Shown: positions 58,999 to 64,000 of the stretch, in pieces | How the letters are laid out: each line of letters begins with the position of its first letter | Numbering within the stretch: the first letter of the stretch is position 1 | NCBI RefSeq assembly: GCF_044904675.1 | Contig: NZ_JADIKJ010000004.1 | Coordinates: 1-64,000 of the forward strand | Reading direction: 5' to 3' | From: Dyella_B jejuensis | GTDB taxonomy: Bacteria > Pseudomonadota > Gammaproteobacteria > Xanthomonadales > Rhodanobacteraceae | DNA length: 64,000 nucleotides | The notes under the pieces: model-generated | What the model was told of the DNA's origin: nothing | Seen by the model: the letters and a program-made list of their open reading frames with translations, nothing else | Databases searched by the model: none | Program-made: the position numbers and the translations under genes

Positions 58999-60138
58999 AT
59001 GGCCGAGACCGAAAACGAAGACCGCACCGAACGAGCGTCGGAAAAACGCCTCCAGGAAGCGCGCGACAAAGGCGAGATACCCCGCTCGAACGATCTTTCC
59101 GCCGCGATGGTGGTACTGGCCGGCGCCAGCATCCTGCTTTCCTACGGCAGCAGCATGTACGTCCACATGCAGCGCATCTACACGCTGGGCATGGGCTATT
59201 CGCGCGAAGACCTTTTCAGCGACCGCCTGACCACCCATGTGCTGGGCGCGGTCATGCACGAAATGCTCGGCGTGCTCGCGCCGGTGTTCGCCGCCACCTT
59301 GCTGGCGGCGGTGGGTTCGTCGGTGCTGATCGGCGGCTTCAATTTCAGTGCGGAAGCGTTGATACCGAAGTTCGAACGGCTCGATCCGATCGCCGGCCTG
59401 GGCCGCCTGTTTGCGCTGCGTGGCCTGGTTGAGCTGGCCAAGTCGCTGCTCAAGGTGGTGTTCATCGGCGGCGCGCTGGCGCTGCTGTTGCGTCACGACG
59501 AAGCCGCCGTGATGACCACCGGCAACGGTTCGGTGGGCGCGGGCGTCGGCGCGGCGCTGTCGCTGGTGGCGCATGCGGCCATGTTGTTCGCGGTGGTGCT
59601 GGGCCTGATCGGCGGTATCGACGCAATCTGGCAGCGCTTCGACTACGACCGTCGCCATCGCATGTCCAAGCAGGAAGTGAAGGACGAGCACAAGGACACC
59701 GACGGTAATCCGCAGCTGAAGGGGCGCATCCGCCAGATGCAGTACCAGATGGCGCGGCGGCGCATGATCCAGGAAGTGCCCAAGGCCGACGTGATCGTGG
59801 TCAACCCCACACACTTCGCGGTGGCGCTGCGCTACGACGATGCACGCATGCGCGCGCCGCGCGTGATTGCCAAGGGCGTGGACGTGCTCGCCCAGCAGAT
59901 CCGCATGGTGGCTGCCGCGCACCACGTGCCGCTGGTGGAGGCGCCGCCGTTGGCGCGCGCGTTGTACGCCACTACCGAACTGGGCCATGAGATCCCGGCC
60001 GCGCTGTACGTGGCGGTCGCGCAGATCCTGGCCTATGTCTACCAATTGAAGCAGGCCGTCGAGCGTGGCGCGCCTGCTCCCGAAGTGCCCAGGCCGGATG
60101 TCGATCCCGAGCTGCAGGGCCGCTACCGGCAACCGTAA
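58999..60138 (+). CDS. flhB: FlhB, export-gate substrate switch
   Basis: A 379-residue protein: four transmembrane helices (about 30-210), then a cytoplasmic domain with the linker QEVKDEHKDTDGNPQLKGRI and the autocleavage motif NPTH (about 270-273, VIVVNPTHFAVALRYDD). Self-cleavage in NPTH lets FliK switch export from hook to filament proteins. N-terminal ENEDRTERASEKRLQEARDK is also typical. Confidence 0.96.
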   Translation: MAETENEDRTERASEKRLQEARDKGEIPRSNDLSAAMVVLAGASILLSYGSSMYVHMQRIYTLGMGYSREDLFSDRLTTHVLGAVMHEMLGVLAPVFAATLLAAVGSSVLIGGFNFSAEALIPKFERLDPIAGLGRLFALRGLVELAKSLLKVVFIGGALALLLRHDEAAVMTTGNGSVGAGVGAALSLVAHAAMLFAVVLGLIGGIDAIWQRFDYDRRHRMSKQEVKDEHKDTDGNPQLKGRIRQMQYQMARRRMIQEVPKADVIVVNPTHFAVALRYDDARMRAPRVIAKGVDVLAQQIRMVAAAHHVPLVEAPPLARALYATTELGHEIPAALYVAVAQILAYVYQLKQAVERGAPAPEVPRPDVDPELQGRYRQP

Positions 60139-60169
60139 CCCAAGCAAGCAACCGTCAAGGCGACAGGGC

Positions 60170-62260
60170 ATGGCCACAGCAAGCGTTCTGGATACTTTCA
60201 AGCAGGTGAGCCGCCGCGGCGCGGGTGCGCCGGTGGTGATGCTGGCGATGCTGGCGATGCTGATGCTGCCGTTGCCGCCGTTCGTGCTGGATATCCTCTT
60301 CAGCTTCAACATCGCGCTGTCGCTGGTGATCCTGCTGGCGGTGGTGTACGTGATGCGGCCGCTGGAATTCGCGGCGTTTCCCACGGTAGTGCTGATGGCC
60401 ACGCTGTTGCGGCTGGCGCTCAATATCGCCTCCACCCGCGTGGTGTTACTGCACGGCCACGATGGCCCCGGCGCCGCCGGCAAGGTGATCGAAGCGTTCG
60501 GCGAGTTCGTGATCGGCGGCAATTTCGCGGTCGGCCTGGTGGTATTCGCCATCTTGATGATCATCAACTTCGTGGTGATCACCAAGGGCGCCACCCGCGT
60601 GTCGGAAGTCACCGCGCGCTTCACCCTCGATTCGATGCCCGGCAAGCAGATGGCGATCGACGCCGACCTCAACGCCGGCCTGCTGACGCAGGAACAGGCG
60701 CGCGAGCGCCGCCAGGAAGTGCGCGAAGAAGCGGATTTCTACGGCTCGATGGACGGCGCGTCGAAGTTCGTGCGCGGCGATGCCACCGCCGGCATCCTGA
60801 TCCTGCTGATCAACATCGTCGGCGGCTTTTTCGTCGGCGTGCTGCAGCACGGCCTGTCGGCCGCCGAAGCGGCGCGCACGTATACCTTGCTCACCATCGG
60901 CGATGGCCTGGTCGCGCAAGTGCCCTCGCTGATGCTGTCGATCGCCACCGCGGTGATCGTCACGCGCGTGTCCAAGTCGCAGGACATGGGCAAGCAGATG
61001 GTGGGCCAGGTGTTCGCGCAGCCGCGCGCGCTGGCTGTGGCCGGCGTGGTGCTGCTGGTGATGGGCCTGATTCCCGGCATGCCGAACGTTGCCTTCCTGA
61101 TGCTGGCCGCCGCCTGCGGCGGCGCGGCCTGGCTGATGATCCGGCGCGAACACGAAGCCAAGGAACGCCTGGCCAAGGCCTCGGCCGAAGCGCTGCCCGC
61201 GCCGGCCACGGCCGAGCGGCTGGAACTGGGCTGGGAAGACGTCGCCAGTGTCGATCCGGTCGGCCTGGAAGTGGGCTACCGGCTGATCCCGCTGGTGGAC
61301 AAGAACCAGGGCGGCGAGCTGATGTCGCGGATCAAATCGGTGCGCCGCAAGCTGTCGCAGGAGCTGGGTTTCCTGGTGGCCGCGGTGCATATCCGCGACA
61401 ACCTAGACCTCGGCCCCAACACTTACCGCATCGCCCTGATGGGCGTGCCGATGGGCGAGGCCGAGGTGTATACGGAGCGCCACCTGGCGATCAATCCAGG
61501 CCGCGTGCACGGCACCCTGCAAGGCGTCGCCACGCGCGATCCCGCGTTCGGGCTGGAAGCGGTGTGGATCGAGAACAGCCAGCGCGATCACGCGCAGACG
61601 CTGGGCTACACGGTGGTCGATCCGGCCACGGTGATCGCCACCCACCTGTCGCACATCCTGCAGAACCACGCGCACGAGCTGCTCGGCCACCAGGACGTGC
61701 AGCAACTGCTCGACCGCCTCGCGCAGACCGCGCCCAAGCTGGTGGAAGACCTGGTTCCCAAGCGGCTGTCGCTGGGCGTGGTGGTGAAAGTGCTGCAGAA
61801 CCTGCTCGCCGAGCGGGTGCCGATCCGCAACATGCGCAGCATCGTCGAGTCTTTGGCGGAGCATGCCGGGCAGAGTCAGGATCCCGGCGCGCTGACCGCC
61901 TATGTACGGGTCGCCCTGGGCCGCCAGATCGTCCAGGAAATCGCCGGCCTGGGCACCGAAATCCCGGTGCTGACGCTGGCGCCGGAGTTGGAACAGATCT
62001 TGCTCGGATCCCTGTCAAGCAGTGGCGCGGCGGGTGCGGCGGTGGAGCCGGGGCTTGCCGACCGCTTGCAGCAGAGCGTGGCGGAAGCGGCGCGGCGGCA
62101 GGAGGCCAGCGGCGAACCGGCGGTGATGCTGGTGCAGCCGCAACTGCGTCCGTGGCTTTCGCGCTTCACCCGCCACGTGGCCCAGAACCTGCATGTGCTG
62201 GCTTACAACGAAGTACCGGACAACCGTCGCGTGCGATTGGTGCAGGCGATAGGGCGATAG
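60170..62260 (+). CDS. flhA: FlhA, export-gate protein
   Basis: A 696-residue protein. The N-terminal half has eight transmembrane segments with the FHIPEP-family core (LNIASTRVVLLHGHDGPGAA, RFTLDSMPGKQMAIDADLNA, EADFYGSMDGASKFVRGDAT). The C-terminal cytoplasmic domain (about 350-696) docks chaperone-substrate complexes. The ATG at 60170 matches the usual FlhA start. The frame upstream overlaps flhB only by chance. Confidence 0.97.
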   Translation: MATASVLDTFKQVSRRGAGAPVVMLAMLAMLMLPLPPFVLDILFSFNIALSLVILLAVVYVMRPLEFAAFPTVVLMATLLRLALNIASTRVVLLHGHDGPGAAGKVIEAFGEFVIGGNFAVGLVVFAILMIINFVVITKGATRVSEVTARFTLDSMPGKQMAIDADLNAGLLTQEQARERRQEVREEADFYGSMDGASKFVRGDATAGILILLINIVGGFFVGVLQHGLSAAEAARTYTLLTIGDGLVAQVPSLMLSIATAVIVTRVSKSQDMGKQMVGQVFAQPRALAVAGVVLLVMGLIPGMPNVAFLMLAAACGGAAWLMIRREHEAKERLAKASAEALPAPATAERLELGWEDVASVDPVGLEVGYRLIPLVDKNQGGELMSRIKSVRRKLSQELGFLVAAVHIRDNLDLGPNTYRIALMGVPMGEAEVYTERHLAINPGRVHGTLQGVATRDPAFGLEAVWIENSQRDHAQTLGYTVVDPATVIATHLSHILQNHAHELLGHQDVQQLLDRLAQTAPKLVEDLVPKRLSLGVVVKVLQNLLAERVPIRNMRSIVESLAEHAGQSQDPGALTAYVRVALGRQIVQEIAGLGTEIPVLTLAPELEQILLGSLSSSGAAGAAVEPGLADRLQQSVAEAARRQEASGEPAVMLVQPQLRPWLSRFTRHVAQNLHVLAYNEVPDNRRVRLVQAIGR

Positions 62261-62432
62261 CCCTGCGGGCCAGGATGGCCCGAGCAGAAAAAGTGCAGGA
62301 CGCACTTTTTCCGCATCAAGCATGACGGTGGTTAGGTAGCAGATAAGTCTTGGAGCATCGGATGATTGACATCAGCGTGAATACAAAGTGGCTCATGCAC
62401 GCGACATCCGAGGTCGAAGTCAGGAGCATGCC

Positions 62433-63746
62433 ATGAAGATCAAACGTTTCCTGGCTCCCGACATGCGCCAGGCCATGCGCGACGTGCGCGCGGAACAGGG
62501 TGCCGACGCGGTGATCCTGTCGACGCGCCGCATGGAAGAAGGCATCGAGATCATCGCCGCGGTCGACTACGACGAGACGCTGATGCGCGAGGCCGTGCGC
62601 CACAACGCGCCCGCGCCGGCGATCACGCCTGAAGCGATCAAGCCGCCGCTGAAAGAAGTCGCCAGGGAACTGCCGAAGGAGCGCATGAAAGAAGTGCCCA
62701 GGGAGCCGGTCAAGGAAGTGCGCGCCACGACACCACCACCGCCGCCGATGCCGGTCCCGCCCAGCGAGATCGCCGCGCTGCAGCCGATGATGGAACAGAA
62801 CGCGCTGGAGACCGCGCGCATGCGCACCGAACTGGGTGGCCTGCGCCAGTTGCTCGAGCAGCAGCTTTCCAGCCTGGCGTGGAACGATATGGAACGCCGC
62901 AGCCCGATGCGCGCGCGCGTGCTGCGCGACATGTCGCGGCTGGGCATCGAGACCGATGTGGCGCGCCAGCTGATCGACGAGCTGCCCGAGGAATTGAATG
63001 CCGACCAGGCGCGCTACCTGCCACTGGGCCTGCTCAGCCGCAGCCTGCAAGTCAGCGGCCGGCGCCTGGCCGATACCGGCGGCGTCACCGCGCTGGTCGG
63101 TCCCACCGGCGTGGGCAAGACCACGACGATTGCAAAATTGGCCGCGTGTGCGGTGATGAACCATGGCCCGGCCAAGGTGGCGCTGGTCAGCACCGATCAC
63201 TACCGCATTGGCGCGGCCGCGCAGCTGGAACATTACGGCCGCCTGCTGGGCGTGCGCGTGTATCCGGCCTACGACGCGGCCGGCCTGGCGCAGACGCTCA
63301 ACCTGCTGCGCGATCACCACACCGTGCTGGTCGATACCGCTGGCGTGTCCGGCAACGATCCGCGCCTGCAACAGCAGATGGATGTGTTGCGCGACGCCGG
63401 CGTACAGGGCGGCGCGAAGCTGCGCGCCTGCCTGGTGCTGGCGGCCAATGCGCAGGCCTCCGCGCTGGACGAATCCGTGCGCGCCTACCTGCCGCTGCGC
63501 CCGGGCGCATGCATCGCGACCAAGCTGGACGAGGCGCCGAGCCTGGGCGGCTTGCTGTCGACGCTGATCCGCCACCGGCTGGCGCTCGATTGCACCACCG
63601 ACGGCCAGCGCGTACCCGAGGATATCGCCGCCGCCGATGCGCGCGTGCTGGTGTGCCGCGCGGCGCAGACACCGAAACGGCTGGGCTCCGGCCCGGACGA
63701 CCTGGACATGGCCGAGCGCTTCGGCCTGGCGGTGGCCGGTCTATGA
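62433..63746 (+). CDS. flhF: FlhF, SRP-type GTPase for polar flagellum placement
   Basis: A 437-residue protein. The N-terminal B domain (MKIKRFLAPDMRQAMRDVRA) is followed by a Pro/Lys/Glu-rich linker (about 70-120), then NG GTPase domains with P-loop VGPTGVGKTTTIAKLAA near 225-240 and later VSTDHYRIGAAAQLEHYGR. FlhF marks the pole and sets flagellar number with FlhG. It starts 172 bases after flhA. Its TGA overlaps the next ATG. Confidence 0.96.
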   Translation: MKIKRFLAPDMRQAMRDVRAEQGADAVILSTRRMEEGIEIIAAVDYDETLMREAVRHNAPAPAITPEAIKPPLKEVARELPKERMKEVPREPVKEVRATTPPPPPMPVPPSEIAALQPMMEQNALETARMRTELGGLRQLLEQQLSSLAWNDMERRSPMRARVLRDMSRLGIETDVARQLIDELPEELNADQARYLPLGLLSRSLQVSGRRLADTGGVTALVGPTGVGKTTTIAKLAACAVMNHGPAKVALVSTDHYRIGAAAQLEHYGRLLGVRVYPAYDAAGLAQTLNLLRDHHTVLVDTAGVSGNDPRLQQQMDVLRDAGVQGGAKLRACLVLAANAQASALDESVRAYLPLRPGACIATKLDEAPSLGGLLSTLIRHRLALDCTTDGQRVPEDIAAADARVLVCRAAQTPKRLGSGPDDLDMAERFGLAVAGL

Positions 63747-63877
63747 ACACGGCGCACTTCAACGAATTTCATCGCCGCGCGAGCGTGGTCCCGAGCCTTG
63801 GACGTTCCCTGGCCAAGGCGGCAGGGAAGCATGAGGGTGCACGGAACGTATCAACGCACACGGGCGTCAACGCATGA
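63743..63877 (+). CDS. Candidate 44-residue protein between flhF and the next gene
   Basis: A basic 44-residue frame starts at an ATG overlapping the flhF stop (ATGA) and ends in a TGA that overlaps the ATG of the next gene (ATGA). It begins MNTAHFNEFHRRASVVPSLG. The double coupling argues that it is translated. I do not recognise a family. It could instead be an eroded N-terminus of a longer gene. Confidence 0.4.
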   Translation: MNTAHFNEFHRRASVVPSLGRSLAKAAGKHEGARNVSTHTGVNA

Positions 63878-64000
63878 GCGAGGCATTGCAAGTGAATCAG
63901 GCAGCAGGCTTGCACCATCTTTTTTCCGCCGCCCGCGAACACCGGGACGAGCTGGACAGTTTCCACCAGGCGGCGAGCCTGCGCCCGGTGGTCGGCAAGT
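63874..64000 (+). CDS. Start of a probable FlhG/FleN homologue (cut by the window end)
   Basis: Forty-two codons are visible from the ATG at 63874, including NQAAGLHHLFSAAREHRDEL. FlhG/FleN proteins begin with a similar amphipathic activator helix (QAxGLRxLF), and flhG usually follows flhF, which is why I favour FlhG. The P-loop is not yet reached, so sigma factor FliA or another gene remains possible. Confidence 0.5.
   Translation, partial: MSEALQVNQAAGLHHLFSAAREHRDELDSFHQAASLRPVVGK

Noticed and set aside
62341..62420. Sigma54 promoter for flhF (TGGCTCATGCACGC near 62391)
   Set aside because: The GG is followed by CG rather than GC at the required 10-base distance, and TT before the -12 is missing.

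Overview
The window is high-GC gammaproteobacterial DNA. Gene order, the FleQ/sigma54 plus sigma28 flagellar promoter logic, the MCP/cheV/flg arrangement and two intergenic repeat families point to the Xanthomonadales (Lysobacterales). The best guess is Rhodanobacteraceae (Dyella, Luteibacter, Frateuria or Rhodanobacter type); the family placement is inference. No rRNA, tRNA, CRISPR array or insertion sequence was recognised.

Region 1 (1-5.0 kb) is an accessory 'toxin' segment. It holds the 3' end of an rhs gene with its variable C-terminal tip, an overlapping immunity candidate, a second small immunity-like gene, a displaced second Rhs tip remnant, a RES/Xre toxin-antitoxin pair with a conspicuous operator, two decayed small genes and a GNAT acetyltransferase. 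Region 2 (5.2-12.1 kb) carries ordinary single genes (TPR-sulfotransferase, APC amino-acid permease, M61 peptidase, HDOD protein) and a 206-bp tandem duplication made of REP-like palindromes.

Region 3 (12.5-29.4 kb) is the first flagellar block. On the minus strand are a soluble MCP, flgA, flgM, flgN and an EAL/HDOD regulator. Divergently there are cheV and then flgBCDEFGHIJKL. Region 4 (29.4-39.6 kb) interrupts the flagellar genes with accessory material: two SAM methyltransferases, brnTA, mdtJI, a ClpP-like periplasmic protein with an altered active site, an approximately 870-bp nested inverted-repeat element and a 1661-residue glycosyltransferase/methyltransferase fusion directly upstream of flagellin.

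Region 5 (40.1-64 kb) is the second flagellar block: fliC, fliD, fliS, fliT-like, a PilZ gene, fleQ, fliEFGHIJK, an inserted secreted BP74-like gene, fliLMNOPQR, flhB, flhA, flhF, a 44-residue ORF and the start of a probable flhG. Together regions 3 and 5 encode nearly a complete polar flagellum: MS-ring, C-ring, export gate and ATPase, rod, hook, L/P rings, cap, filament, chaperones and FleQ, with FlgM as anti-sigma28. Matches to the sigma54 -24/-12 consensus precede the MCP-flgA, flgB, fliE and fliL operons. Matches to sigma28 precede flgM, cheV and fliC. This gives a readable class II/III/IV hierarchy.

REP-like palindromes of one family recur throughout, often as inverted pairs. One half of a pair lies in frame within the signal-peptide region of flgI.
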